A DNA stretch of 64,000 nucleotides, taken from Liopterus haemorrhoidalis. Taxonomy: Eukaryota > Arthropoda > Insecta > Coleoptera > Dytiscidae. The position numbers were made by a program, and so were the translations under genes. The notes beneath the pieces are model-generated. The model saw only the letters and a list, made by a program, of their open reading frames with translations. It searched no databases and was not told the origin of the DNA. Below are positions 22,226 to 34,348 of this stretch, in pieces. The stretch is taken from NCBI GenBank assembly GCA_963971575.1, contig OZ020625.1:14919646-14983645 (forward strand), written 5' to 3'. How positions within the stretch are numbered: position 1 is the stretch's first letter; the number at the start of each line of letters is the position of its first letter.

Positions 22226-23025
22226 AGGGGAAACTTTTTAAGATCGCAGCGCCATATGCGGCAAAGCTGGAACACTCGAAAGTGACATTAAGCTGTTACT
22301 CGTTTATTTGTTTACATGATGAAAATGAACACGAGTTGTATTTTTACTATTTTCTGAGCTTTTTTGTGCTTTTTTTATTTAAAGGTAATCTACGAGTTAC
22401 AAGATATGTAATAATATACTATTCTTAAGAAATTTCAAGGAAATTTTTAGTTTTTCATTGTATTTTTAATTCTTTTTGACTGTCTTGTCAATATAATAAC
22501 AACAAAAATATGGTAAATATATTAGTAAAAATTAATATCTCTGCCTGAAGAAGTAGAAGGGCCTTTTAATACATAAACTGATGATTTAGGCAAATTTTGA
22601 GTGGAATAAGTGCTTTTTTTCAGTATTTTCTTGGACGTAAAAAATCAGTTAAAAATTGCTTGTGGCATAAAATGCATCGAGTAAACACGCATTCATGAGC
22701 TTGGATTTTTGCCCATTTTTAGTTTTTGGGTCCATAGAGACATTTGTGTATGATAGAGACTTACGATCCATTTTCTCTCTACCTGCAAATGTCATTTCAA
22801 TTGATATTGTTCCCGATTTAGGAAAATTATGGAATGTTTAAGTGGGATTCTTCTTTATTCACGATATATTGTACATTGCGGCACACAACAAAATGAATTG
22901 TTTTTTTTTGCCATTTTTCACTACAAAAAAACACGTATTTCTCCACTGAATAAAACAAAACAATGTCACTCTCGTATTTTCCGCAAATCGCCACCAGATG
23001 TCAGGGCGCTTAGGAAGTTTCCCCT
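22226..23025. mobile_element. ISL2EU-type element A, 800 bp deletion derivative
   Basis: The ends AGGGGAAACTTTTTAAG and CTTAGGAAGTTTCCCCT are flanked by AT on both sides. The left 30 bases match the start of the full-length element at 30556. The minus strand of the right half keeps a damaged THAP zinc-finger start (CCVPQC, then stop codons). Both gene bodies are deleted. Confidence 0.82.
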
Positions 23026-23027
23026 AT

Positions 23028-23344
23028 TGGTTTATAAATAATTTTTGGTCAAATTTACGTTTTCTTGCTGTATATAGTATATTTGAATTATAACCGAGTA
23101 TTAAAAAAGTGTATAAATATATGTGAATCCATTTTATGATAAAATTTGCTGCTCGTAAATGAATATTTTCAGAGTTTATAATGTTGGTGCTCACAGAGAA
23201 AATAAAATATTATACTTTGAACTTAAAACATTTATTTGTATACTTAATACTACACATTTCTCAATAAATTGTATAGAACGAGAGCTCTAAGGCACCCAGG
23301 CCTACCCAGGGACTTTGTTTGCTTCGACGGACTATAATTGTTAT
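23028..23344. other. No gene seen
   Basis: AT-rich DNA upstream of the zinc-finger gene. The missing first ZAD exon was not found here. Confidence 0.35.
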
Positions 23345-23562
23345 TTCTTTCCAATAGCTCAATTCAAGGACGCCTAACTCGACATATGTCACTATTTAAA
23401 AAATTGAAGTTTTCCTTCATATCCCGTACTTCTGGTTTGTTCCGGAAAATTTCACTACTTCCAACCGATTCTTTGGATAGACTTCGTCTAAAATTTTTTT
23501 ATCAACTTACTCCCACCTCGCGTTTCGAGAAAAACTAGATGATCAGACGAGTGGTCTGATCA
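23345..23562 (-). repeat. Dispersed repeat, copy 2
   Basis: Second copy of the repeat at 20810-21005. The shared minus-strand frame runs through NKPEVRDMKENFNFLNS to a stop after VRRP. It ends about 20 bases before the splice acceptor of the ZAD exon. Confidence 0.45.
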
Positions 23563-23582
23563 ATGTTAACAATTATTTTCAG

Positions 23583-26500
23583 GTCTCCCCAGTGTTGCGC
23601 AATCAGGGAGCGATATGTTCAGAATGTTGCAGTAAAGTGAATGGTTTCTATGAATTCCGTGAGCAATACTTGCGGAACAGTCAAATATATATAAATTACA
23701 CATCACAACTGAGTTCTGCCTCTGAAACTCGCGGAGAGTTGTGTGTTTATTTGACGGATTGCAAAAACAAACAAAAACAATGTTTGAGGACCTTGGAAGA
23801 GTACTGTCATAACAGTAACACAGTGAAAACAGAAAAGGAAGACTGCACAGGTATTGTAGCGGTTGTCCCATTTAACTGGGAATGTATGGCGATCTCTAAA
23901 ACTACCAAAAATACCACTTCAGTTAAACTAGACCAAATTATCTATATAACTAGTGCAGCTCAATGGCATTTTTAAAATGCATAGCAAACTAGATATAAGC
24001 AAAAAACTAGTATTCGCCAAATTGAATTTTCCCTTATAATTTTTGATGTATTAAAAAACATATACTACATTAAACTAAACTTTCTTCAGTCAACTATTTG
24101 CTTACTTTCCAGTGCTGCTGTAAAATTACTGATCATTTTTATTTATTAGTAATAACTTAAATGTTTCTTGGAGTAAGTCGTGTCTCTTGCAGTTTTTTAG
24201 ATCCCTACATATTCCCGGTTAAATGGGACACCCAGTATGTCAATATAAGACATTTTTATTATATCATCAGCCTTATTTATTTATCTTTGCTCTATTTTGA
24301 AAATTGTAGGAGGTGTAAAAAAAGTTGAATAATTAGTAAATACATAAATATTTGCTAATATAATGAATTAAACTTTGACTGGCATACTGATTAAAACTTT
24401 AATAATATTGTTTATTTCATATTCCATTATTTATAGGAAGAGACTAGTTGTAGTTCCTTTACGTACGTGTTTGTTCCAGGAACGAATTTGAATGATGGCG
24501 CAGGTGGTGACATACATCCTGATGTCACCAGAGACGGCGATGTTAGCGATATTATTAAAGATGATGTGGATGTTAAGACAGAATATGAAGATATGGCTGA
24601 TGACTATATAGTGATGGCTGGGACAGAGCATACAGCTGAATGGGAGAATGGTCAGTAACGGGCACATTTACAACTAACTTCTACTTATGACTGTTGTTCA
24701 TATTTCATTGTCTCAGTTCTGTTTATTTCAGACGAATTGGGGCAATGATCAGTAAACATCTTAAATAAAGATATATATTTTGCAGTCAGTAATTCGTTTG
24801 TATTTCACTGATGATGTGTTTATTTCAGGTATCACAAATGGAGTTACAGTTGTCGTTTATCATGATGGGATGAACACAGAAGAGACTGTCGTCAAGTCTG
24901 AACCTGTGGACAGCAGTGAATGTGAAGGAAATGTACTAGCAAGTACAGCTGTTTCAAACATTGGTGAGCAGAGCTAGCTTTATTAACAGCTTAATGCGTA
25001 CATCACGTATCAACGTTACGACATCACGACACAATATCAACTATGTCAATTGTTCAGTAACTATAAGTGTATATATTTCAGAGAGTCGCGATACTGGGCT
25101 GACATATATCATTTCATCTGCTGACGACATGTCCAAGCATAACTACAAAACTAATATAATCCTCAATGAGGAGATTGATATCAAGACTGAATGTGGAGAT
25201 GACGGTGAATATATGGAGAGTGCAGCTGCGCAAGATACAGGTCTGTCAATAGTTTAATATTATTGTACTAGTTGTGAGCTTCCAATACTGATATTTCCAG
25301 TATCTATTTACTGAATACATGCACAGGATCACAATGAGTAATAGTTTGCTAGTTGTAGTAATTTGTTAATATAATTTATCCAATAAATGATTTAATTCTT
25401 ATCGACCTCTCACAAACTCTCTGACTACAATTTGATACTTGAAATATTGTTTCTTTGTAGACTCTTATCTTTCATCAGCCAATATACAATCTTTACTTCA
25501 TTTCAACATGGTTTTGTTAAATATAAATCGAACACAACAGCCATTTTTTCATATCTCAATTCCATACACAAAAACAGAGACAAAATCACTTTTCTTAGGC
25601 TTCTCTTACGATTTTACTAAAGCCTTCGATTTAATCCATCGCTCCATAATAGGAATTAAATTAAATGACATCGGTAGTGTAGGTCCACCGCAATCGTGGC
25701 TCTCATTATTTTTTTCTTATAGATGAGCAAGTTGTCTCTACTAGCCAAAACCATATTTTTTTTTTTTTTTATTTATTTATTTATTTATTTTTTTTTGGTG
25801 GGGAATTGTGTGCAGGGTTAGTTTAATTTAGTGGCAAAGAAAAGAACTCGTGATTTCAAGTGCAATGTAATGGAACACGCATATACAGTTGCTTTAAAAG
25901 ATCCGGACAGTCAAATAAATTATTTAACAACTTGTATAGAAATGTCAATTTCAAATATCAAATAATAATTACAAATCTCATAAGCGACAGTGTAACAAAA
26001 GAGTTCCACAAGGTTCTATACTTGGTCCAGTGTTATTTCTCTTGTATGTAAATGATTTACTTTCATTATTTCCAAATAATGCTATTTGTAATACTATATT
26101 GTATGCGGATGACACTTTACACATTACTTCATATTGTAGATGCATCGTCACTAGCTCTGGATGGTAAAAATAACTTTATTATTATTATTATTGCAATCAG
26201 AGCAGAAGCCCAGGGCTTGTTATGCTCAATTTAACCATACATTTTATACTTACAAACTAGTTACATGATATACTAATATAAACAAATAATTACATAATTA
26301 CTTAAATTAAGAAATGAAGATTTTACAATTAAATTAAATATAGAACTAAAATTATATTGCTTGGAGAAATAAATGACTTATTCTGGCTTTAAAGGTGTTT
26401 ATGCTTGGGGCAGACACAGCTTCTTCCGGGAGAGAATTCCACAGGTTGAAGACACGGTTGGTGACGAAAACTTAGTAGCAATAAGTCGGTGGTGCTTTGA

Positions 26501-29262
26501 AAATAATCTCATGCTAAATACCGAAATAAAAATCATCCTCTGCTTTTCCATGAACACAACAATGCACTTATTGTTGGCCCATATTTACATTTGCAACGAC
26601 AAAAAAAAGTCATTGTTCCCAATCTACAAAATTTTTGGACATAATAAGTGATAATCTAAACTGGCCAATCAAAACTGGATAATCACGTGGACTATTTGCT
26701 ACCTAAACTTAGCAAATCTTGTTTTATATTGAACAAGCATAAGGATATGGTTACTGCAAGTATACTCAGAGCTGCTTACTTTGTAATATTTCATGTAACA
26801 ATGTGCTATGGCATTTTGTTTTGGGGTAGATCATGTGTATCGTAAAAAGTTTTTCTCCACAACCGCTAGAGAATTCTAGAGACCAATTCTAAAATCAATT
26901 TTGATTACAGAAAGTTAATATTCTAACACAAGAGTTGGAATGTTATTCTAAAATACTTTTCTTCTTATGCATTTTGCGTGTATTTCATTCCTTCAATAGT
27001 TACGGAATAATTATTTCATGCTTGTTGTCAGTTGTTATTGTTCACTATAAGGTATGCATTCTTCCGCGCTGAATAGTAGTGCGGACGGTATCTATGACGT
27101 ATGGATACATTTAACAAATGCAAAGTTTTTTTTTTAAATTTAGTAACATAACTTACTAAAAAGTGACAAGATAGTGGCCGATGTGAGGCAAATTAAACTA
27201 AAATTAAACAAAAAATAAGTTTAAATAATTATTTAATTTGTTATGTAAAGTAGGGTCTATGACTCGGTTGGAAAGAAGAGAAAAATCGATGCTCGTGGTT
27301 TCTCACGGTCACCTGCGGCTCGCGCTCGGAATGTTCTAGTCGCATCGAATTTTCTCATTTCAACCTTGTAGTTTCAATACTATTCTAGTTTAAATTCTCA
27401 CTATTCGCAGAATAGCAGGTGTCCCTTTAGATCATCTTGCAGATCCTTTTTTCCAGTTTTGTCTGAATTAACTCTTCCATCTTTTTATATATTAGAAGCC
27501 GTAATGTTTGTTAAAAATAATCCGTACCTAATCGCTATTCATTCATTCCCATACTTATCATACCCGCAATATATAGCATATGCACTGTACAGTAAAGATC
27601 CGCACTATATGGCTGTAACATTATGTTACATGGTAAACTATTTTGTTAACTCGTGTGGTTTCAGTTCGTATTATATGTGTCATCTTGACTAAACCTCATC
27701 ATTTAGGTAATGTGTTATTGGTTAAATAAATGTATTATTTATAAGAAAATAACTATACTTAAACAACTGAAAGTTTTTTCTCAATAATCAATGCAAAATT
27801 GTTTGCAGCTAGTGAAACATCGTCCAGTGAATCAGATGAGAGTGGGGAGCCGTTGGCCATAAACAAGCGTAAACAACCCACAACAACAAGGTCATCACAT
27901 TTCATAAGACACAAGAAAATGCATTCTGGAGGGAAACCATTCAAATGTGATCAGTGTGATAAAGCATTTTCAGTGTCTTCAAATTTGATTACTCACAAAC
28001 GAACACATTCTGGAGAGAAACCATTCAAATGTCATCAATGTGATAAAGTATTTTCAATGTCTTCAAGTCTCATTAATCACAAACGAGTACATTCTGGAGA
28101 GAAACCATTCAAATGTGATCAATGTGATAAAGCATTTACAGTGTCTTCAAATTTGATTACTCACAAACGAACACATTCTGGAGAGAAACCATTCAAATGT
28201 GATCAATGTGATAAAGCATTTTCACGTTCATCTGATCTCATTATACACAAACGAATACATACTGGAGAGAAATCATTCAAATGTGATCAATGTGATAAAG
28301 CATTTTCACGTTCATCTGATCTCATTATACACAAACGAATACATACTGGAGAGAAACCATTCAAATGTGATCAGTGTGATAAAGCATTTTCAGTGTCTTC
28401 ACATCTGGTTACTCACAAACGAATACATTCTGGAGCGAAACCATTCAAATGTGATCAGTGTGATAAAGCATTTTCAGTGTCTTCAAATTTGATTACTCAC
28501 AAACGAAAACATTCTGGTGAGAGACCATTCAAATGTGATCATTGTGAAAAATCATTTTCCCGTTCATCTAATCTCATTATACACAAACGAAAACATACTG
28601 GAGAGAAACCATTCAAATGTGATCAGTGTGATAAAGCATTTTCAATGTCTTCAAGTCTCATTACTCACAAACGAATACATTCTGTAGAGAAACCATTAAA
28701 ATGTGATCAATGTGATAAAGCATTTTCAAGGTCTTCACATCTGGTTATTCACAAACGATTACATTCTGGAGAGAAACCATTCAAATGTAAGCAGTGTGCT
28801 AAAGCATTTACGAATTCATCTCATCTCATTAGGCACAAACAAGTACATTCTGGAGAGAAACCATTCAAATGTGATCAATGTGATAAAGCGTTTTCAGTGT
28901 CTTCAAGTCTCATTACTCACAAACGAATGCATTCTGGAGAGAAACCATTCAAATGTGATCAATGTGATAAAGCATTTTCAAGGTCTTCACATCTGGTTAC
29001 TCACAAACGATTACATTCTGGAGAGAAACCATTCAAATGTGATCAGTGTGATAAAGCATTTTCAGTGTCTTCAAGTCTCATTACTCACAAACGAATGCAT
29101 TCTGGAGAGAAACCATTCAAATGTGCTCAATGTGATAAAGCATTTTCAAGGTCTTCACATCTGGTTACTCACAAACGATTACATTCTGGAGAGAAACCAT
29201 TCAAATGTGATCAGTGTGATAAAGCATTTTCAGTGTCTTCAAGTCTCATTACTCACAAATGA
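23583..29262 (+). CDS. ZAD-C2H2 zinc-finger transcription factor (5' incomplete)
   Basis: Five exons join in frame: 23583-23850, 24480-24650, 24829-24963, 25082-25240 and 27809-29262, giving 728 codons plus stop. Exon 1 starts inside a ZAD domain (ICSECCSKVNGFYEFREQYL holds its second Cys pair); the first half must be in an unseen upstream exon. ZAD mediates dimerisation in insect zinc-finger factors. Exons 1-4 are acidic and each carries one SUMO-type site (VKTE, VKTE, VKSE, IKTE). The three middle exons are phase 1-1. The last exon encodes half a finger and then 15 complete C2H2 fingers joined by HSGEKPFKC linkers. A 16th stops at ITHK: the expected CGA is TGA. The product should be nuclear and bind DNA. 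Fingers are near-identical and alternate in type, so the array has been homogenised by duplication. The long last intron holds LINE relics. Confidence 0.86.
25560..26850 (+). pseudogene. LINE reverse-transcriptase relic in the zinc-finger intron
   Basis: Pieces in different frames read DFTKAFDLIHRSIIGIKL, RVPQGSILGPVLFLLYVND, ILYADDTLHITS (catalytic YADD), AISRWCFENNLMLN, and a thumb-like MCYGILFWGRSC. All are standard non-LTR reverse transcriptase motifs, in order, on the plus strand. Frameshifts and a nested LINE end (26172-26470) disrupt it. Confidence 0.8.
26172..26470 (-). mobile_element. 5'-truncated LINE 3' end nested in the RT relic
   Basis: The minus strand encodes a LINE C-terminus, RVFNLWNSLPEEAVSAPSIN followed by TFKARISHLF. 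An AT-rich 3' UTR and an ATT-repeat tail follow (26178-26196). It separates YADD-containing and thumb parts of the host LINE. Confidence 0.72.
26851..27808. other. Intron remainder; small hairpin at 27259-27366
   Basis: GGTTGGAAAGAAGAGAAAAA near 27259 is complementary to TTTTCTCATTTCAACC near 27351, forming a ~110 bp hairpin of MITE type. The segment at 26860-26930 resembles the DNA just after the zinc-finger array (29390-29450), suggesting a local duplication. No exon found. Confidence 0.4.
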
Positions 29263-29409
29263 ATGCATTCTGGAGAGAAACTATTCAAATGTGATCAGTG
29301 TGATAAAATATTTGCACAGTCCTCAAGTCTCATTACTGAATTACGGTCTGGAGAGGAACCATACAAATGTGATCAGTGTGATAAAGAAATTTTTCCACGA
29401 CCACTATAG
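29263..29409 (+). pseudogene. Untranslated relic of two further zinc fingers
   Basis: Directly after the TGA, the same frame continues with [19 protein letters not shown] and then [11 protein letters not shown], before a natural-looking stop TAG at 29407. The fingers have already lost some His ligands (ITELRS in place of ITHKRxH). This shows the array was once longer. Confidence 0.8.
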
Positions 29410-29728
29410 AATTTACCAATTCTAAACCCAATTTTGACTACAGAAAGTTTTTTTTTTTTTTTGTTTAGTCGGACCTTAGCTACTATGCGATTGGTCTGGA
29501 GCTATTTAGAGTTACTGTAAAATAATATTTTATCTATATTTCTGTATTAAATACGTTGCCATTAAATTGAGAAAAAAAAAATAAATAAATAAAATAAAAT
29601 AAAAAATTAACAATAATAAAATAAAAGAATTAGAGCGTTGCCATTATATTCGGGGAAAATTAATATGGTAATTAAAATTAATAAAGGATAATGCGTTGCC
29701 ATTAATGTATAATATAATATATCTTGAG
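29410..29728. repeat. AT-rich LINE tail region with repeated GTTGCCATTA
   Basis: GTTGCCATTA occurs three times (near 29556, 29637 and 29695) among A/T-rich low-complexity DNA. On the minus strand this lies just after the LINE stop codon, so it is probably its 3' UTR. Confidence 0.5.
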
Positions 29729-30793
29729 TTACACGTATATAGCTGTATTTTTCATGTATTCTAATAAAGCGTAATAATTTTTTTCTTTTTTTGTTTTAAA
29801 TATTAGTTGAATATTTGTTGGTAGAGTTATTTTCTTTTCAGTTAATATTTTATACAATTGTTGTTGTTGGATTTGATACAAATAGCATGATAGAAATAAG
29901 TGATTCAAGTCGGCTTCATAACCTTGTGAGCAGGGACATATGTTGGATTCTATTAAGTTAAATCTATAAAGATGTGCAGGACACATTGTATGATTAAATC
30001 TCATCCTTGATATCGCTGTTACATATTTTTTTGGAATAGGAGTTTTACTAAACCATGGTTTTTTAATGGTGTTCTGTATGTTAAAAGAAAATATACCTTT
30101 TTCCTCTGATGTAATATTAAATTGATTTTGCCATGCTTTATGATAACTAAGTTTTGTTTCCGCGATATTTTCGTTTGAGAAATGTAACACTTGTTCAATT
30201 GCACCCTGTTCTATTGCTAATTTAGCTTTAGAATCGACTATTATGTATGTTGCCCTTAATATCCGCGTGACCTTTGATCCATATAATTTTTACCTCAATG
30301 TTTTTATTATGTTTGGCTATATTTATGTTTTCTATTATCTTATATATTACTTTGGGGTTGTTAGTGAATCCTGGGTTTTTTAATTTTTGAATAGAGCTCA
30401 GACTGTCTGTTAGAATAGTGGCTGAATTGTAATCTGGAATGTGTAAGTTTAATAAATACTCAGTAGCGCGATATATTGCTAAAAGTTCTATATGGAATAT
30501 GTTAACAGTATTATTTGTTTTGTACATAAAATCTTTTTCTGTTTGGGGATCATATAGGGGAAGTATTTTAAGATCGCAGCGCTATTGCGGCATACTTGGA
30601 ACCTTCAAAATAGACATTCGTTACGTATAGTCATATGGGCAATAACGTGAATTTTAGTGTTTACTGGTGGTTTTTGTAAATTTGTTACAATATTAATACG
30701 CGTTTTTAGGCAAGGTAATCAGTGAAATATAACATGAAATATTAATAAATAAGAATAATTTTAGGCATGTTTTTATTAATTTTTTAGGTTAAA

Positions 30794-32399
30794 ATGGACC
30801 TTCAAAATATATACTTTTCAAGTGTGGATTATTTTCATTTTATGGAAGGGAATAATAATTCCCGCAGAATTTATGAAGGAGAGGAGGTTTTAAATGCTAA
30901 CCACATTATTTTATGTGGTCAGCTAGAGTCAAAAGTAGACGAGATAAATATATATGCCTTGTGCCTACAGACAAGTGCGTTACAGTCTTCTCCACACATT
31001 ATAAATGGAAGATTTAACATTTTTAATATGAAGGCAACAGTAACAGACATGTCATGTACATGTAAAGGAGGTAGTAATAAGTGCAAACATATTTCAGCTG
31101 TATTACTGAAGTGCACAAGGTGTTAACCGTTGTTAATTAAATAGTGGCACAATTAAGCCCTTGTAATTTTTGATGCTATATTATTTCTGAAATAATTTGT
31201 TGTTCTTTTTTCTGCCGTGTTTTTTGTTTTAGAGGCCCTATAAATGATTTGGAGAAATTGTCACAAACTGACATTACGTGTGCATGGACTCCAACGAAAG
31301 CAACTAGTAAAGCTCAATATGCACCTATTCCAGTACAAGAAATGCCATGTTATAAAACTAAATATAGATCAATTGAGCTACTTCCCTCTGAAACAATTAA
31401 TATAATTCAAAATAACTTTAAAAAAGATTTGCCAAATTCTGCATTTAGTTTACACAGGTAATAGAGATCATTTGCTTATTTATCGTTAAAAACTGATTTG
31501 TATCTAAATGATGTATTTCTTGTTTTTTAGTATTGGCCGTATTGAACCATTAAGGATTGAAATTTTAGATGAAACATTTTTAGAAAATTTATTACAAAAC
31601 GCTTGTCAAATTATTCTTATGTTGGAACTTAATACGTTTACTGTAAAAATAAATAATTGTTGCCAAATGTTCATTAACAAATTTAATGAAAATGAACATA
31701 ACATAGCGTATCGAACAAAAAATTCAAAATTAGAATGGTTTCAAGAAAGAAGGTTTAGAATAACTGGATCGCGCATTTATGAAATCTATACATATAACAG
31801 TGATGGAGATTGGGAACATAAATGTAATAGATATTTCTACCCAAAAAATTTTACGAATAAATATGTTCAACACGGAGAAAAATATGAGCAAGAGGCCAGG
31901 GATGAATTTACTAAAAATACTGGATTAAATGTTCATCAATTTGGATTTATAACATCGAGTATTAATAGTTGGTTGGGATATTCTCCGGACGGTGTTATAT
32001 TTGAACAGAATGATCCAGTGGCATTAATTGAAATCAAATGCCCGTTTGCAGGTAAATCATGCTTTTAAAAAATATTATTTTAAAATTTGTATGTATGTAT
32101 TTTTTGTAGGTGCAACACAAAATGCAAATTCTTTACTAAATAGTTTAAAATATGTACATAGGGAAAATGAAACAGTTATTTTAAAGAAGAAGCACATTTA
32201 TTGTGGGCAAGTACAGTTGGGCATGTCTATGTTAAATGTTAATAAATGTTATTTTATAATTTACTGTTCATATGATAAAAGTATGAATGTCATTGTAGTT
32301 AAGTATGATTATAATTTTGCTAAAGAAATGTTATTTAATGTAAAAAAGAAATATTTTGAGAAAATGTTACATTTTGTCTGTGAAAATAATAATTATTAA
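30794..32399 (+). CDS. SWIM-finger/YqaJ-type nuclease of the ISL2EU element
   Basis: Four exons join in one frame: 30794-31119, 31233-31457, 31531-32051 and 32110-32399, giving 453 codons plus stop with no disruption. Exon 1 carries a SWIM finger, CTCKGGSNKCKH. Exon 3 carries the YqaJ/lambda-exonuclease core: RFRITGSRIY, then GYSPDGVI (metal-binding Asp), then LIEIKCP (the ExK pair). Exon 4 adds YCGQVQLGM, the conserved Gln helix. Proteins of this type are nucleases related to phage recombination exonucleases. In ISL2EU transposons the role is unknown; processing of transposon ends or of the donor break is an inference. The start ATG is chosen because related copies align from the same point (YFHFMEGNNNS-like). 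Convergent with the transposase gene. Confidence 0.85.
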
Positions 32400-32878
32400 T
32401 ATAATTTAGTTTTACATGTGATCTAATTTTATAAAAACTTTAATTTGATAAATTTTATTTGTGATAATAGTAATTAGTAATATAATATAGTTTTACATGT
32501 GATATAATTTTATAAAAATATTTATTTTGATATATTTGTTTTGCGAAAATAGCAATTAGTACTGTAATATTATAGTTTTACATGTGATCTAATTTTATAA
32601 AAACATTTATTTTGATATTATACATTTTGTTGCGAAAATAATAATTATTAATATAATATAGTTTTACATATTTTCTTATTTTTCCTACAACCTAACGAGC
32701 ACAATAAACCTACTATAAAAAGTTGTATTTTTAAAAAACTATTTAACAAAAATTATAGTTAAGAAGTACTATAATAAAAGTAAAGAGTAAGTAAGTAGTA
32801 GTTGTATTTTATAATTATTATTAATATTTTTTTTTATATAGAAGAAAATGGTAAAAAAAGTCTAATCTAAAGCAAACT
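32400..32878. repeat. Intergenic repeat between the two transposon genes
   Basis: ATAGTTTTACATGTGAT or a close match occurs four times about 80 bases apart (near 32406, 32488, 32571 and 32659), within AT-rich DNA. It separates the two convergent stop codons and could serve as shared 3' ends. Confidence 0.55.
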
Positions 32879-34348
32879 CTACATAAATTTATCGGGAGCT
32901 AAAATTGAAGATGATAAATTAGTTACAGCTGCTATAACAGTGAAAATTTCTTCGATATGACTAATTAGATTTACATTTAATTTAGTACTTAATATTTTAA
33001 AAACTTTCATCCGTTGGTAGCTTCTTTCGACATGAACCCTTGCTGCTGCAATTTTAGTATTAAAAACAGCTTCATCTTTACTTAATTGTTGTTTTCTTTT
33101 AAGAAATGGAGGTCTATATAATTTAATGCCATATTCTTCACATTCTTTTTCGATGAAAAAACCTTTATCAGTCATAATGGCTGAATTTTTATCAATTTTA
33201 GATATCAAATTGCTATGCACAAAAATTGATTTATCTGAAGCTCTACCACCAAAAGGTTTACTGATAAAAGTAATGAGTCCTCCTGGTGACACACCAGTCA
33301 AAATTTTTATAGGTTCGGCACCTTTATAATGAGAATAGAACCTAATTCTACAACACAAGCATTTTGTTCTCTGTATATAAATTTCTGTACAGTCAAGAAT
33401 TATTTGAAAATCTGCAAAACATTTCGGCATATTGTTAATTATTTCTTCTTTCGAAGGAAAGTATATAACTGCACTCAAAACTTTACTTAATATTTTTAAA
33501 GTGTCTAAAAAATAAGTTCTACATAAATGAGAGTTGATGCCAAATAAAGATGAAATAACAATATAACTTAAATTTAATTTTAATTTAATAAATACCAAAA
33601 TGACTCTATCTTTAATATTTAACCGGTGCATTCTAATATCTTGGTGTACAATAGAAATATCTTGGTTAATAATCGAATTTAATAACTGGTGTGTCTGAAG
33701 ACCAGTAAAACTGGAGAGTATTTTATCTGTGGTTAAAATGTTGGTTATCGTACTAATTTTGGGTGTATCTACTTGTAATGCAAAGTCACGATACTTCTTA
33801 AGAGGTGTTACGGTAGATAATTCTAATAAGGCATCAACTGCAATTAATTCTTCTTCCACATGCTGATATTCTTGTTCAGCGTCAACAATCGTGGGTAGTG
33901 GCATCTGCATGCTGTCGGACATTGCTCGTCTGTTTTTTAAACGCGTTTCATAATCGGAGCTTGTTTTTTCTGGAATTGTTATGCTTGATTTGGGTAGATT
34001 TTGGGTTGGATATGTACCTCTTTTAAGGTGCTTGCTTTTCATAGAGTTACCACCTATAAAAAGTAATAAAGTTAATGAAATTCACATTAACGTAATTAAA
34101 ATCTTACCTTTAAAATAATCACCATCCGTAAAATGTAAAGAACATACTCTCATATATGGGCCTGGATTTTTACCCATTTTTAATTGCTTAATCCATAATT
34201 TTCGCCTATCGATTTTTTCTGTTCCAAATCTTAAATCAATTTTGACCCACTCAGACTTTGCTTTGGGAAAGGCGTGAAAATTTAAACTAGGATTTCTTTT
34301 AATCCACGAATTACGAGGTACACAACAATAATAGTTCGATTTCGACAT
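32879..34348 (-). CDS. THAP-DDE transposase of the ISL2EU element
   Basis: Two exons, 34348-34108 and 34053-32879, join in frame to 471 codons plus stop. Exon 1 is a THAP DNA-binding domain: YYCCVPRNSW, FHAFPK, RRKLWIKQLK, then RVCSLHF. Exon 2 is a DDE_Tnp_4 (HARBI1-like) nuclease with ILDCTEI, GRASDKSIF, IMTDKGFF and RVHVERSYQRMK, which supply the acidic residues expected for catalysis. It should bind the element's ends and cut them. The catalytic part looks intact. One oddity: relatives in this window read CCVPQC or CCVPMC in the first zinc-ligand pair. Here three bases are missing, giving CCVPRN, so the second Cys is lost and end-binding may be weakened. Confidence 0.87.

Noticed and set aside
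24437..24479. The earlier acceptor TTATAG at 24431-24436 for the second zinc-finger exon
   Set aside because: Joining there brings an in-frame TAG three codons in. The acceptor TTGTTCCAG at 24471-24479 keeps the frame open.
28199..29425. Second-frame open frames across the zinc-finger exon
   Set aside because: They are shadows of the finger repeat, whose period is a multiple of three in every frame. The C2H2 frame explains the sequence.
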